64,000 nucleotides of DNA from Pseudomonas alkylphenolica (GCF_000746525.1 NZ_CP009048.1:2597501-2661500); one strand, 5' to 3'. Counted from the first letter of the stretch, positions 42,172 to 52,550 are shown. Notes: generated by a model not told the origin, from the letters alone. A program made the numbers and translations.

Positions 42172-45100
42172 ATGATTTATCGATCGATATTGAAAAGTGT
42201 GCTCACGTTGCAGCCTGGGTATTCTTTACGGGCGTTGAACAACAAGTTCAAGTTGATGCTGTTGATGACCCGGCAGTGGTCAGACCTGCGCGCGTTTATG
42301 ACACGCATGTCGAATGCACTCGGCAATGACGGTTTTGAGAAGCTGGGGGAGGATTGCATTGGCGTGGTGCAGTGGCCCTACATCAGCAAGTGCTGGAATG
42401 CCCCGGCACGACTTGCTGCGGTGGCTTCGCACTATGAAGCGATCAGCGATCAGTTTCCGGCGCTGTTGCTGCTGGGGCGTGACGAGCGTCTGACCCTGTG
42501 CGACCTGTCGAGCTACTCCAGCGCCTGTACCCTGGTCCTGGACCGGCCGATCTGGTTCAAGCGCGAAGGGGAGTTGGTGCTGAACGTGTTCCAAGGTGAT
42601 TTGCGCGTGGCATCAATCGCCTTCACCTTGTCCCGCACCACGGATGGACTGTGTCTGTTCATTGGCGCAGTCCAGGGCATTCACAAAGGCATAGACAGTG
42701 AAAGGTCCTTGAGCATCTACCGGGACCTGACCAAGGACTTTGAAGGGCTGCGGCCCAGAAGTTTTTTGATCGAAGCCATCAAGTGCGTTGCCAGAACGGT
42801 GGGCGCTACCAGGATTTATGCGGTCGGCGACGCGTACAGGCACCATCGTCATCCTTATTTTGGTGCTGAAAAAGCCCAGGATCTGGCGGCTAACTACGAT
42901 GTCATCTGGCTGGAAAATGGCGCAACGCCCTCGGCTCGCGAGGACTTCTTCAACATTCCCCTGGCCCAGTCAATGCGTGCGGCGGATGACATCGCCGCGA
43001 AAAAACGCGCGATGTACCGCAGACGCCAGGCGTTACTGGATGATGTTTTTGCCCACATTGAAACTGCCCTGGTAGGCACTGATGGGCAACGGCAGCTGCA
43101 ACTGCACCGGCAGCGTTTGGGCGCCGCACTGGCAGTACAGGAAGTCCACAGCGCACCGACCGTCTCGCCCGTGACGGCAAGGGTTGCTGCGTTGCTCCGA
43201 CACCTTGTAACCGAGCCACGGATAGACCAGCGCTTTCGGGCGTACGTGCAGAAAGCCGGGTTGTATCCAACCCTCAGGAAAGTCTGGCGGGAGTTGTTGA
43301 AGCAGGGGCCGGGCCTGCTGTGGAAAGCACCTGATGCCAAGAAAAGCCTGCCGCTGGGTAATCCTGACGTACCGGCCAGCGATCTGTTCGCCAACAAAGT
43401 GGTGTTGATCGGCGAGGCTGACCTGTCGCAACGCCCAAAACCCCGGGTGGCGCAGATCCAGCAAGCGCTTGAAGGCCTCGGTTACCGATGCCGCGTTGTG
43501 GATTGGCGTGACCACGGCGCTTGTCTGAATGCACTGCAGATGTGTTCAGCGGTGATCTTCTTTCGGGTGCCTGCCTTCGCCGATGTACTGCAGTTGATCG
43601 AGGAGGCCAGGCGGCTCAAGGTCACCTCCTACTGGGACGCCGATGACTTGATTTTCGATCCGCAGGCGTACCGCCAGGGCAATGATCTGAATTCCTTGGG
43701 CGACGGCACCATCGCAAACCTGCTGACAGCCGTGGCGCTGTATCAACAGGCGCTGCTGTCGTGTGACCGGGCCATCGCTGCGACGGCCACCTTGGCCCTG
43801 GCAATGACTGAGGCTGGCGCCAGGCATGTGACGCTGGTCGAGCAGACTCCGGACGCTGAATCCGACAGCAAGAGTTGGCAACCGCTGAGCCGGATCTTTC
43901 CTGCGCAGGCGAAGACTCGCGCCAGGCGCGTGCTGTCGGCAAACATATTCTTCGCCCCGAGAAGTTATGGCGGCGCCACGATTATTGCGGAGCAGATGAC
44001 GCGGTTGATGGCGCAGGCATCGCAACTGCAGCCTTTCGTTTTCACCTCGTTGCCAGTCGCCAACGCAGCGCCCTACGGCTTGTTCAGGTATGAGGTCAAC
44101 AAGGTTGCGGTCATCGGCATGGGGCTACCCGATGAGCGCTCCGAATATTTTGAGAACCCCGCGACAATCGATATCTTCGAGGCCATGCTCAGCAGCGTCG
44201 CGCCAGACCTTGTGCACTTGCATTCGGTGCAAGGACTCGGCGCGCAGCTGGCGGAAAGTTGCCGCAAGGCGGGCATTCCTTTTGTGGTGACGTTGCATGA
44301 CACCTGGTGGATCTGTGGGCGTCAGTTCATGATCAATAACCATGGGCAATACTGCGGGCAAACCAGGATTTCCACTGAAGTCTGCGCAAAGTGTGTAGAC
44401 GATCCGGTCCTCAACGATTACCGCCAGCAGTGGCTGGCAAGCATGCTGAAAAAGGCCGACCTGTTACTGGCGCCGAGCAAGTTTGCCAGGGACCTGTATA
44501 TCGCCAACGGCTTCGATGCCACGAAGATCCGGGTCAACAACAATGGCATCCTGGCGCCTGCGGCCAACTACCGTAAGCAAACGGGCAAGACCCTCAGGTT
44601 TGGCTATGTCGGCGGTAATGTCTCGATCAAGGGTGTGACCTTGCTGGCCCGTGCCTTTGCCTCGCTCAACCGCTCGGACTATGAACTCAAGGTGGTGGAT
44701 AGCCAGCTGCACCTTGGCTTGCGTTCATTCAAGCCAGACAGCATCAAAATTCCCGGGACCGTCACCTTCATACCTGGCTATGCCCAGGCCAACATGGACG
44801 CGTTCTATTCCGGTATCGATGTTCTGCTGTTCCCGACGCAGTTGAAAGAAACCTTCGGCTTGTCGGTGCGCGAAGCGCTTGCCCGCGACGTCTGGGTGAT
44901 CAGCACCCAGGGCGGCGGAACGGTTGAAGATATCGTCGATGGCGTCAATGGCACCATCATCCCCCTGAGCACAGATGAAAAGTACTTGCGTCAGGCGCTG
45001 TCCGATGTGCTCGAACACCAGCAGCGCTTCCTTGAACATCGCAACCCCTTCAAAGCCAGTATCAAGTTGTGCAGCGACCAGGCCCTGGAGCTCCAGGAGA

Positions 45101-45183
45101 TCTATGCAGACGTACTCAAGCAGGCCTCGCTGTCGCAGGCTTCGGCAGCAGGCCAGCCGTCGGTGATCGCCAGCCTGAGGTAG
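42172..45183 (+). CDS. DUF535 (VirK/YbjX)-glycosyltransferase fusion
   Basis: This 1003-residue protein is a fusion of modules normally found apart. Residues 20-300 match DUF535, the VirK/YbjX family, in HKGIDSERSLSIYRDLTKDF, AVGDAYRHHRHPYFG and KKRAMYRRRQALLDDV. Residues 400-560 form a Rossmann-like domain (ANKVVLIGEADLS; DADDLIFDPQAYRQG). Residues 585-985 are a GT4-type GT-B enzyme with GGATIIAEQMTRL, HLHSVQGLG, VTLHDTWW, a cysteine set (CGRQ, CGQ, CAKC) and ETFGLSVREALARDVWVIST. The role of DUF535 is unresolved; it is linked to membrane and antimicrobial-peptide phenotypes. The gene starts seven bases after the GT2 gene. Confidence 0.75.
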   Translation: MIYRSILKSVLTLQPGYSLRALNNKFKLMLLMTRQWSDLRAFMTRMSNALGNDGFEKLGEDCIGVVQWPYISKCWNAPARLAAVASHYEAISDQFPALLLLGRDERLTLCDLSSYSSACTLVLDRPIWFKREGELVLNVFQGDLRVASIAFTLSRTTDGLCLFIGAVQGIHKGIDSERSLSIYRDLTKDFEGLRPRSFLIEAIKCVARTVGATRIYAVGDAYRHHRHPYFGAEKAQDLAANYDVIWLENGATPSAREDFFNIPLAQSMRAADDIAAKKRAMYRRRQALLDDVFAHIETALVGTDGQRQLQLHRQRLGAALAVQEVHSAPTVSPVTARVAALLRHLVTEPRIDQRFRAYVQKAGLYPTLRKVWRELLKQGPGLLWKAPDAKKSLPLGNPDVPASDLFANKVVLIGEADLSQRPKPRVAQIQQALEGLGYRCRVVDWRDHGACLNALQMCSAVIFFRVPAFADVLQLIEEARRLKVTSYWDADDLIFDPQAYRQGNDLNSLGDGTIANLLTAVALYQQALLSCDRAIAATATLALAMTEAGARHVTLVEQTPDAESDSKSWQPLSRIFPAQAKTRARRVLSANIFFAPRSYGGATIIAEQMTRLMAQASQLQPFVFTSLPVANAAPYGLFRYEVNKVAVIGMGLPDERSEYFENPATIDIFEAMLSSVAPDLVHLHSVQGLGAQLAESCRKAGIPFVVTLHDTWWICGRQFMINNHGQYCGQTRISTEVCAKCVDDPVLNDYRQQWLASMLKKADLLLAPSKFARDLYIANGFDATKIRVNNNGILAPAANYRKQTGKTLRFGYVGGNVSIKGVTLLARAFASLNRSDYELKVVDSQLHLGLRSFKPDSIKIPGTVTFIPGYAQANMDAFYSGIDVLLFPTQLKETFGLSVREALARDVWVISTQGGGTVEDIVDGVNGTIIPLSTDEKYLRQALSDVLEHQQRFLEHRNPFKASIKLCSDQALELQEIYADVLKQASLSQASAAGQPSVIASLR

Positions 45184-45238
45184 AAGGCTGGCGAAGCAGG
45201 TTTGATCATTCATAACGCGGGTAAACAGTCGGGCTCCT

Positions 45239-46441
45239 ATGCGCATTGCTTATTTCATCAATCAGTATCCCAAGGTCAGCCATAGCTTCATTCGCCGCGA
45301 AATTCTGGCGCTGGAACGCCAGGGCATCGAGATTCAACGCATTGCCTTGCGTGGCTGGGACGCTGAGTTGCAGGATGCCGAGGACCTGTCCGAACGGGAT
45401 AAAACCCGCTATGTGCTGCAAGACGGCGTCAAGGGCCTGCTGGTGCCGTTGCTGCAAGTGCTGCGTGCGCGCCCGCAACATTTTTGTTCGGCCTTGTGGC
45501 TGGCCCTGCGTATGGGTCTGCGTGCCGATCGCCCGTGGCCCTATCATCTGGTCTATCTGGCCGAGGCGTGCCGTGTAGTGCAGTGGTTGCAGGCGTATGG
45601 AGCTGAGCATGTGCATGCACATTTCGGCACCAATTCAACCGAGGTGGTGATGCTGGCCAACGTACTCGGTGGGCCCGCTTACAGTTTTACCGTGCATGGC
45701 CCGGAAGAATTCGACAAACCGCAATTTCTGTATCTGGGCGAGAAAGTCCGGCGTGCTGCGTTCGTCGCGGCGGTCAGCTCCTACGGGCGCAGCCAGCTGT
45801 TTCGCTGGGTGGCGCATGAGCACTGGGCCAAGGTCAAGGTGGTGCATTGCGGCCTGGAGCGCATGTTTCATGAAGTGCCGGCAGTCATGGCCCCCAGTGT
45901 GCCGCGCCTGGTTTGCGTCGGGCGTTTGTGTGAACAAAAGGGCCAGCTGTTGCTCCTTGAAGCTGCGCGGCTGTTGGCCGCCCAGTCGGTGGTGTTCGAG
46001 ATCGTGCTGGCCGGTGACGGGGAAATGCGCGCCGATATCGAAGCGCTGATCGTCCGGCATGAATTGCAGGCGCAGGTGCGCATCACTGGCTGGATCAGCA
46101 GTGCCCAGGTACGCGATGAGATCCTTGGCGCCCGCGCCCTGGTTCTGCCGAGTTTCGCCGAGGGCCTGCCGGTGGTGATCATGGAGGCCATGGCCTTGCG
46201 CCGGCCGGTGCTGACGACCTATGTGGCGGGCATTCCCGAGCTGGTTCGCCAGGGTGAGAACGGTTGGCTGTTTCCTGCCGGGGCGGTGGAGGAGTTGGCT
46301 GCAGCCATGGCCGACTGCCTTGCGCAACCTGTCGACACCTTGCAACGCATGGGGGAGGCGGCCTATCAACGTGTACTGCAACGCCACGATATCGACAGTG
46401 AAGCGGCCAGGCTGGCCGGCTACTTTAAGGCATCCGCATGA
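45239..46441 (+). CDS. Family 4 glycosyltransferase
   Basis: This 400-residue GT-B enzyme starts RIAYFINQYPKVSHSFIRRE, the opening of many WcaL/colanic-acid-type GT4 proteins. It continues with HVHAHFGTNSTEVVM and FTVHGPEEFDKP. The C-terminal nucleotide-sugar domain carries LVCVGRLCEQKGQLLLLEAA and the E-x7-E motif region FAEGLPVVIMEAMALRRPV. It probably adds an internal sugar of the repeat unit. Its stop overlaps the following start as ATGA. Confidence 0.9.
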   Translation: MRIAYFINQYPKVSHSFIRREILALERQGIEIQRIALRGWDAELQDAEDLSERDKTRYVLQDGVKGLLVPLLQVLRARPQHFCSALWLALRMGLRADRPWPYHLVYLAEACRVVQWLQAYGAEHVHAHFGTNSTEVVMLANVLGGPAYSFTVHGPEEFDKPQFLYLGEKVRRAAFVAAVSSYGRSQLFRWVAHEHWAKVKVVHCGLERMFHEVPAVMAPSVPRLVCVGRLCEQKGQLLLLEAARLLAAQSVVFEIVLAGDGEMRADIEALIVRHELQAQVRITGWISSAQVRDEILGARALVLPSFAEGLPVVIMEAMALRRPVLTTYVAGIPELVRQGENGWLFPAGAVEELAAAMADCLAQPVDTLQRMGEAAYQRVLQRHDIDSEAARLAGYFKASA

Positions 46442-47625
46442 TTACTTTACTGGCTTGGCTGCTGGGAGCAGTGGCGCTACTCACGCTGCTGCCGGTGTTG
46501 GTGCTGTTCGCGCAGGTGCTGCTGGCCTGCCTGCCTGCGCGACCTGGGTTGCAGCTGAACGCCGCGCGGCCGCGCGTGGCGGTGTTGGTACCCGCGCACA
46601 ACGAATCCTCGGGCATCGTGTCGACGCTCAATAGCATTCTCCCGCAACTGCTGGAAGGTGACCGGCTGTTGGTGGTTGCCGACAACTGTAACGACGACAC
46701 TGCCGCGCTGGCCCGTTCGGTTGGCGCAGAAGTGGTGGAACGTCGGGATGAGCAACGGCGTGGCAAGGGCTACGCGCTGGATTGTGGTGTGCGTCATCTG
46801 GCCGGGGCGGCGCCAGAGGTGGTGATTGTCATTGACGCCGATTGTCAGGTGAGTGAGCGCGGCATTGAGCATCTGGCGCGCAGTTGTGCCAGTGCCGGGC
46901 GGCCGGTGCAAGCCCTCGATCTGATGTGCGCACCTGCAGGCGCGGGGCTGAAAGTCCAGGTTGCCGAGTTCGCCTGGCGGGTCAAGAACCTGGTGCGACC
47001 ACGCGGTTGGGCGCGAGTGGGGTTGCCTTGCCAATTGATGGGAACGGGAATGGCGATCGACTGGCGAGACCTGGCACTGGTCGATCTGGCCAGCGGTCAC
47101 CTGGTCGAAGACTTGAAAATGGGCCTGGATTTCTGCCGCAACGGCAAGCCGCCATTGTTTTGTCCGGATGCACAGGTCACCAGCTATTTTCCACGCAGCG
47201 CTGAGGGGCTCACTAGCCAGCGCGCACGTTGGGAGCGTGGTCATCTGGGGGTGCTGCTGGGCGATGCGCCGAAGTTGCTGGCAGCATCGATCACCCAGCG
47301 CAATTGGAACCTGCTGGCGATGACGGTGGATCTGATGGTTCCGCCGCTGGCCTTGCTGAGCTTGACCTTGCTGGCTGTGTTCAGTGCCTCATGGCTGGCA
47401 TTTTTGCTGTTCGGTGTGTGGGTGCCGGCGTTGATTGCCACGGGCGCGATGGCCCTGTTGGTTGCCGCTGTGCTGTTGGCGTGGAAGCGGTTCTGCCGTG
47501 AGCTGATCGGGTTTTCCGTGCTGCTGTATGCACCGTTCTATGCGGCGAAAAAGATACCGCTGTATCTGGGTTTTCTAATCAAACGCCAGGTCGAATGGGT
47601 GCGTTCAAAACGGGATGACAGCTAA
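46438..47625 (+). CDS. Membrane-bound family 2 glycosyltransferase
   Basis: This 395-residue protein has an N-terminal membrane helix (LLAWLLGAVALLTLLPVLVL), a GT2 catalytic domain with RVAVLVPAHNESSGI, VVADNCNDDTA and IVIDADCQV, and a second acidic motif region DLKMGLDF plus SQRARWERG, a QxxRW-like motif. Two or three C-terminal helices follow. This layout is that of processive or membrane-anchored GT2 enzymes. It overlaps both neighbours by 4 and 1 bases. Confidence 0.85.
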   Translation: MITLLAWLLGAVALLTLLPVLVLFAQVLLACLPARPGLQLNAARPRVAVLVPAHNESSGIVSTLNSILPQLLEGDRLLVVADNCNDDTAALARSVGAEVVERRDEQRRGKGYALDCGVRHLAGAAPEVVIVIDADCQVSERGIEHLARSCASAGRPVQALDLMCAPAGAGLKVQVAEFAWRVKNLVRPRGWARVGLPCQLMGTGMAIDWRDLALVDLASGHLVEDLKMGLDFCRNGKPPLFCPDAQVTSYFPRSAEGLTSQRARWERGHLGVLLGDAPKLLAASITQRNWNLLAMTVDLMVPPLALLSLTLLAVFSASWLAFLLFGVWVPALIATGAMALLVAAVLLAWKRFCRELIGFSVLLYAPFYAAKKIPLYLGFLIKRQVEWVRSKRDDS

Positions 47626-48395
47626 TGGATGAAGGCGCCGCGCAGAAAAGATGGAAAACGATTATCGGCAAATTGCGGGTGGTCGGCAGCGCAGGTGACA
47701 AACAGGGATTGCTGCAAGCCTTGTCCGCACCCGAAGCACCGACCGTGCTGGGGTTCGTCAATGCCCATGCCATGAACCTGGTGGCTGGCGATGGCGAATA
47801 CTTCAAGGCTTTGTTGGCGGCGGATGTGCTGTTACGCGATGGTGTCGGCATGGCGCTTCTGTACCGTCGCCTGGGCCTCGATCCCGGGTTGAACATGAAT
47901 GGTACGGACTTCATTCCGCAACTGCTGGCGACATTCAAAGGCCGTCGTGTAGCGTTCTGGGGGACTGAAGAGCCGTTCCTGAGCCAGGCGGCGCAGCGTA
48001 GCGAAGCCCTGTCCGGTGTGCAGGTGGTATCGGTTCATCATGGCTTTGCCGAGGTGCAGACCTACATCGACCTTGTACGGCAAACCCAGCCTGAGCTGAT
48101 TGTGCTGGGCATGGGCATGCCCAGGCAGGAAGCCGTTGCCGCACAACTCAAAGCCGTTGGCGTGCCCTGCCTGATCATCTGCGGTGGGGCGATCCTGGAT
48201 TTTCTCGGCGGCAAGGTAACGCGGGCGCCACAGTGGCTACGCAGGCTAGGGTGCGAGTGGGTCTACAGGTTGCTCAGAGAACCAAAGCGGCTATTTCTGC
48301 GCTATGTGGTGGGCAATCCCTTGTTCCTGTTGCGGATGCTTTTCTGCACCAGGGCTGCGGTGGGGGATGCGCAGAACACACCCCGGCCTTCCTAG
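47625..48395 (+). CDS. WecB/TagA/CpsF-family glycosyltransferase (GT26)
   Basis: This 256-residue enzyme contains VLGFVNAHAMNLVAGDGEYF, the LLRDGVGMALLYRRLGL motif with its catalytic aspartate, and LGMGMPRQEAVAAQ, all signatures of GT26. Such enzymes transfer ManNAc-type or related sugars to a lipid-linked acceptor. The ATG overlaps the previous stop by one base (TAATG). It ends the tight glycosyltransferase run; a 162-base gap precedes the initiating transferase. Confidence 0.9.
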   Translation: MDEGAAQKRWKTIIGKLRVVGSAGDKQGLLQALSAPEAPTVLGFVNAHAMNLVAGDGEYFKALLAADVLLRDGVGMALLYRRLGLDPGLNMNGTDFIPQLLATFKGRRVAFWGTEEPFLSQAAQRSEALSGVQVVSVHHGFAEVQTYIDLVRQTQPELIVLGMGMPRQEAVAAQLKAVGVPCLIICGGAILDFLGGKVTRAPQWLRRLGCEWVYRLLREPKRLFLRYVVGNPLFLLRMLFCTRAAVGDAQNTPRPS

Positions 48396-48557
48396 GGAAT
48401 ACCCTGACCAGCGGATCGTCCGATTCAGCCAAAATCAACGGCAGGGATGACTCGGTCAGCGGTGATGGCTTGGTACTGCTACAGTGATATCACAAGCTTC
48501 TTCAGGGCTGGGAAATATTGGGAAAGCGTGTGGTATCTCAATTGATGAGGTCTAGTA

Positions 48558-49976
48558 ATGGTTTTCGAACCCAGAAGCAGCCGTTCCCTACTCCAGCGCA
48601 GAAGCAGTGTCAGTAACGCCATTCAGGCGGGTCTCGACGGTATTGCGGTGACCGGCGTTGCCTGGTACCTGATCAATGACCAGATCGGTTACATCACCTC
48701 TGATTACGTCATCATGATGTTGCTGTTGATCGGCGCGTTGGCCGTCATCTACGACCACTACGCCATTTACCGCAGCAATGTCGGGCTGTCCATCAAGGCC
48801 TTCAGACTGTTTAAAGCATGGTCGGCCACCTTTTGTTTTCTTGTGGTCATGGCGTTCCTGACCAAGCAGAGCGAGAGTTATTCGCGCATGCTGGTGGGGG
48901 AGCTGTTTGTCATCGGCTATTTTGTTCAGCTATTCCTGCACTTTGCCGTGCGCGAGGTGCAAAAGCGCTTTTTTGCGCACGCCTATCGTCTGGAAAATGC
49001 CCTGATTATTGGTGCTGGCGACCTCGCTCATTTTCTGCATCAGAAGATAAGCAACAACCCCTGGTTCGGTGAGCGGATTGTTGGCTGTGTCTTGACCGGT
49101 GAGGGCGACAGCGGCGATTACGCAGAAGGGAAGAATCGCCTGTCAGTGTTGGGGCATATCTCCGATCTGGATGAAATCGTCGTCCAGCATGCGATCAGGA
49201 CTGTCTATCTGGTCACGCCGCTAAGCGGTTCTGCGGTCATTAATGACGTGTACTTGAAGTTGCTCGACAAGTGCATTGCGGTTAACTGGGTGCCCGATAT
49301 CTTTTCCCTGCGTTTGATCAATCACAGTGTGCGTGAAATTTCCGGCATTCCTGTGCTTACCTTGTCTGAAACGCCGTTGACGGGGACGAGTCTGTTCCTG
49401 AAAAACCTGGAAGACAAAGTCCTTGCAGCCCTTATCCTGCTGTTTGCATCACCGGTGCTGCTGGCTGTTGCCCTGGCGATCAAACTCGACAGCCAGGGCC
49501 CAGTGTTCTTCAGGCAGGAACGCATGGGCTGGACCGGGGAGTCCTTCCGTATCTGGAAATTCAGAAGCATGGTTGTTCATGAGCCGGAAGATGGCGTGGT
49601 CAAACAAGCGCAGAAAAATGATGCGCGGCTGACCCGGGTGGGCGCCTTCATCCGCCGCACCAGCCTCGACGAACTGCCCCAGCTGTTCAATGTGCTGATG
49701 GGCGAAATGTCCCTGGTGGGGCCGCGCCCGCACGCCCGGCAACACGATACGCAGTACTCTCAGGACATCGTCGACTACTTTGCCCGGCACAACATCAAAC
49801 CCGGCATGACCGGCTTGGCGCAGGTCCGTGGTTTCCGGGGTGAGACCAAAGACATCGAGCAAATGATCCAGCGTGTCGACTCTGACATCGAGTACATCAA
49901 CAACTGGTCGCTGTGGCTCGATTTCGTGATCCTGGTGCGCACGCTCAATGCCTTCACTGGCAAGCATGCTTACTAG
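48558..49976 (+). CDS. Undecaprenyl-phosphate sugar-1-phosphate transferase (WcaJ-type)
   Basis: This 472-residue enzyme starts repeat-unit synthesis by moving a sugar-1-phosphate, usually glucose, to undecaprenyl phosphate. It has four N-terminal helices, a CoA-binding-like Rossmann domain ([15 protein letters not shown]), a fifth membrane segment and the C-terminal catalytic domain with [49 protein letters not shown] and GPRPHA. The previous gap (48396-48557) has no gene and may carry a promoter. The stop is four bases from the stop of the convergent LysR gene. Confidence 0.9.
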   Translation: MVFEPRSSRSLLQRRSSVSNAIQAGLDGIAVTGVAWYLINDQIGYITSDYVIMMLLLIGALAVIYDHYAIYRSNVGLSIKAFRLFKAWSATFCFLVVMAFLTKQSESYSRMLVGELFVIGYFVQLFLHFAVREVQKRFFAHAYRLENALIIGAGDLAHFLHQKISNNPWFGERIVGCVLTGEGDSGDYAEGKNRLSVLGHISDLDEIVVQHAIRTVYLVTPLSGSAVINDVYLKLLDKCIAVNWVPDIFSLRLINHSVREISGIPVLTLSETPLTGTSLFLKNLEDKVLAALILLFASPVLLAVALAIKLDSQGPVFFRQERMGWTGESFRIWKFRSMVVHEPEDGVVKQAQKNDARLTRVGAFIRRTSLDELPQLFNVLMGEMSLVGPRPHARQHDTQYSQDIVDYFARHNIKPGMTGLAQVRGFRGETKDIEQMIQRVDSDIEYINNWSLWLDFVILVRTLNAFTGKHAY

Positions 49977-49980
49977 CGAT

Positions 49981-50919
49981 TCACTGTGCCTGGGCGTGTA
50001 AAGAGCGGAAACTTTCGGCTTCCTCAACCAGCCAGTCATGCACCGCCCGGGCGCTCGGATGCGCCAGGCCACCGGGCGGATAGAGCAGCACGTAGCGCTT
50101 GTGATTGGCAATCGGCAAACCGAACGGCACGATCAGCGTACCGCGCTCCAGCTCGTCATTGAGCAGGGTACGTCGGGCGATGGCCACGCCGATGCCGGCG
50201 ATTGCCGCTTCAATGGTCAGGTGGTTGCGGTTGAAGGTGTGCCCGCGGCGCACGTCCAGGCCACTCGCGCCAATCCCTTCCAGATAAAACTCCCATTCCG
50301 CGTATTCCGAGCTGCCGCGCCAGGCGGTGATGTCGTGCAGCAACGGATAGTGCGCAAGATCGCCAGGGCCATGCAGGGGCGGGCGGCCCCGCAGCAGGGT
50401 CGGCGAACACACCGGGAAGATCTGTTCATCAAGCAACGGTGTTGAGTGCATGCCCGGGTAGCTGCCGTCGTTGAGGTCGATGGCCAGGTCGAAGTCGCCT
50501 TCATGCAAAGCCTGACTGCTGTCTTCGGCCACCAGGCGCAGCTGGATGTCCGGGTAGCGTTGCTGCAGGCGGGGCAGGCGCGGGGTCAGCCATTTGGCCA
50601 GAAACGAGGGGATCGAACGCAGGCGCAGGGTGCCGCGAATTTCGCCGGCGTCCAGGCGCAGCAGTTCGGCGTCGATGCTGCCGTAGGCTTCGCTGACCGT
50701 CTGTGCCAGGCGCTGGCCTTCGGCGCTCAGTTCCACGCCACGGGCGCGGCGCAGGAACAGGCGAAAACCCAGGCGCTCTTCCAGCTGACGAATCTGCTGG
50801 CTCACGGCACCTGGGGTGATGTGCAGTTCTTCGGCGCAGCGGGTGAACGACAGGTGCCGCGCCGCACAGGAAAACACGTGCAGCCAGACATACATCTGGC
50901 CATTCATCTGTCGTCTCAT
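49981..50919 (-). CDS. LysR-family regulator divergent from L-serine deaminase
   Basis: This 312-residue protein has an N-terminal winged helix (YVWLHVFSCAARHLSFTRCA then EELHITPGAVSQQIRQLEER) and a periplasmic-binding-like effector domain. The GcvA/DsdC type is the closest by look. It is divergent from sdaA, the usual arrangement for a LysR protein controlling its neighbour, and a TTTAG-N5-CTAAA palindrome lies directly before its start. I infer that it responds to serine or a related amino acid. The start could also be the methionine at residue 5. Confidence 0.85.
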   Translation of the reverse strand: MRRQMNGQMYVWLHVFSCAARHLSFTRCAEELHITPGAVSQQIRQLEERLGFRLFLRRARGVELSAEGQRLAQTVSEAYGSIDAELLRLDAGEIRGTLRLRSIPSFLAKWLTPRLPRLQQRYPDIQLRLVAEDSSQALHEGDFDLAIDLNDGSYPGMHSTPLLDEQIFPVCSPTLLRGRPPLHGPGDLAHYPLLHDITAWRGSSEYAEWEFYLEGIGASGLDVRRGHTFNRNHLTIEAAIAGIGVAIARRTLLNDELERGTLIVPFGLPIANHKRYVLLYPPGGLAHPSARAVHDWLVEEAESFRSLHAQAQ

Positions 50920-50921
50920 CG

Positions 50922-50936
50922 TTTAGTACTGCTAAA
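50922..50936. promoter_or_regulatory. LysR-type operator between the LysR gene and sdaA
   Basis: TTTAG-TACTG-CTAAA is a perfect palindrome containing the T-N11-A core of LysR boxes. It begins three bases upstream of the LysR start codon, so it is best placed for autoregulation and may also act on the sdaA promoter. The remaining 129 bases of the divergent gap include a further half-site (GCTTAGAAAG). Confidence 0.5.
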
Positions 50937-51065
50937 GGCTTGCTTAGAAAGTTTCGTTGGTCAATGCCACGGTGACCGGGCAGTATCGCGCAACTTCGCG
51001 AAACCCTTCAATTTTTTCATAACGCCGCAGGGCGACATTCGTCGCTTGAGCGTGCAGGCATTAGC

Positions 51066-52442
51066 ATGGCTATCAGTGTTTTCGACCTTTTCAAGATTGG
51101 CATCGGGCCCTCCAGCTCCCACACCGTGGGCCCGATGCGGGCGGCTGCGACCTTTGCCCAGGCCTTGCGTGAGCAGGGCCTGCTGGAGCAAGTCAGTCGG
51201 GTAGAGGTTCGTCTGTATGGCTCGCTGTCGGCCACCGGTGTCGGCCACGCCACTGACCGTGCCACCTTGCTCGGGCTGATGGGCGAATGGCCCGACCAGA
51301 TCGATCCACAGCATATCGAACCGCTCATCACACAGTTGCAGGACAGCCAGGTACTGCAGCTCGATGGTCGTCATGCCGTTGCCTTCGATTGCAGCCGCGA
51401 CCTGCTGCTGCTCGACGAAAGCCTGCCGTACCACCCCAATGCCATGACCCTGGAAGCCAGCAGCGCAAGCGGTTCGTTGCTGCAGCAGACCTACTATTCG
51501 GTCGGTGGCGGTTTTATTGTCGAGGCCGCACAGATCGGCGCTGCCGGCGACAGCAGCGAACAGGTCAGGTTGCCCTACGACTTCGACAGTGCCGCCGAGC
51601 TTCTGGCGCTGTGCAAACAGCACCAGTTGCGCGTCAGCGAGCTGATGATGGCCAACGAACTGGCCTGGCGCCCGGAGGCCGAAGTGCGCAGTGGCTTGCT
51701 CAAGCTGTGGGCGGCCATGCGCGAGTGCGTCGACAACGGCCTGCGCAACGAAGGCATCCTGCCCGGCGGGCTCAAGGTCAAACGCCGCGCCGCCAAGCTG
51801 CACCGTAGCTTGCAGGAGCTGGGCAAGCCCAATGTGATCGGCTCCACATTGAGCGCGATGGAATGGGTCAACCTGTTCGCCCTGGCGGTCAACGAAGAGA
51901 ACGCCGCGGGCGGGCGCATGGTCACCGCACCCACCAACGGTGCTGCCGGGATTATTCCGGCGGTGCTGCATTACTACATGAAGTTCAACCCTGATGCCTG
52001 CGACAACGATGTTGTCGATTTCCTGCTCAGTGCTGCCGCTGTGGGCATCCTGTGCAAGAAGAACGCCTCGATCTCCGGCGCTGAAGTGGGGTGTCAGGGG
52101 GAGGTGGGCTCGGCGTGTTCCATGGCTGCGGCAGGGCTCGCCGAAGTGCTTGGGGCGACGCCGATGCAGCTGGAGAACGCTGCCGAAATCGCCCTTGAAC
52201 ATAACCTCGGCCTGACCTGCGACCCGGTTGGCGGTCTGGTTCAGGTGCCGTGCATCGAGCGCAACGCCATCGCGGCGGTCAAGGCCATCAACGCTGTGCA
52301 GATGGCCTTGCGCGGTGATGGGGAGCACTTCATTTCCCTGGACCGCGTGATCCGCACCATGCGCGATACCGGTGCCGACATGCATGCCAACTACAAGGAG
52401 ACTTCGCGCGGCGGCCTGGCTGTCGCTTTTGTCGAGTGTTGA
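51066..52442 (+). CDS. sdaA: L-serine ammonia-lyase (iron-sulfur type)
   Basis: This 458-residue enzyme deaminates L-serine to pyruvate and ammonia using a 4Fe-4S cluster. It is the single-chain form with beta domain first: [21 protein letters not shown], then the [13 protein letters not shown] strand. The alpha domain has [17 protein letters not shown] and the cluster cysteines in [20 protein letters not shown] and [11 protein letters not shown], with a fourth likely near LTCDPVGGL. The ATG has only a weak site (GCAGGC). A serine transporter gene follows beyond a REP pair. Confidence 0.9.
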   Translation: MAISVFDLFKIGIGPSSSHTVGPMRAAATFAQALREQGLLEQVSRVEVRLYGSLSATGVGHATDRATLLGLMGEWPDQIDPQHIEPLITQLQDSQVLQLDGRHAVAFDCSRDLLLLDESLPYHPNAMTLEASSASGSLLQQTYYSVGGGFIVEAAQIGAAGDSSEQVRLPYDFDSAAELLALCKQHQLRVSELMMANELAWRPEAEVRSGLLKLWAAMRECVDNGLRNEGILPGGLKVKRRAAKLHRSLQELGKPNVIGSTLSAMEWVNLFALAVNEENAAGGRMVTAPTNGAAGIIPAVLHYYMKFNPDACDNDVVDFLLSAAAVGILCKKNASISGAEVGCQGEVGSACSMAAAGLAEVLGATPMQLENAAEIALEHNLGLTCDPVGGLVQVPCIERNAIAAVKAINAVQMALRGDGEHFISLDRVIRTMRDTGADMHANYKETSRGGLAVAFVEC

Positions 52443-52452
52443 GTTAAGCCCT

Positions 52453-52507
52453 ATCGCGGGGCAAGCCCGCTCCCACAGCTCCGGTGGGAGCGGGCTTGCC
52501 CCGCGAT
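52453..52507. repeat. REP palindrome pair between sdaA and the transporter
   Basis: ATCGCGGGGCAAGCCCGCTC and its inverted copy lie only a few bases apart, forming one long hairpin ten bases after the sdaA stop. It may reduce readthrough into the transporter gene or protect sdaA mRNA. Confidence 0.85.
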
Positions 52508-52550
52508 CAAGTTATTCATAAGCAACAAAAACAACTACAAGGCAATATCG

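Noticed and set aside
50961..52385. A 474-codon minus-strand open frame over sdaA
   Set aside because: It mirrors the L-serine deaminase gene, has biased low-complexity composition and no ribosome site.
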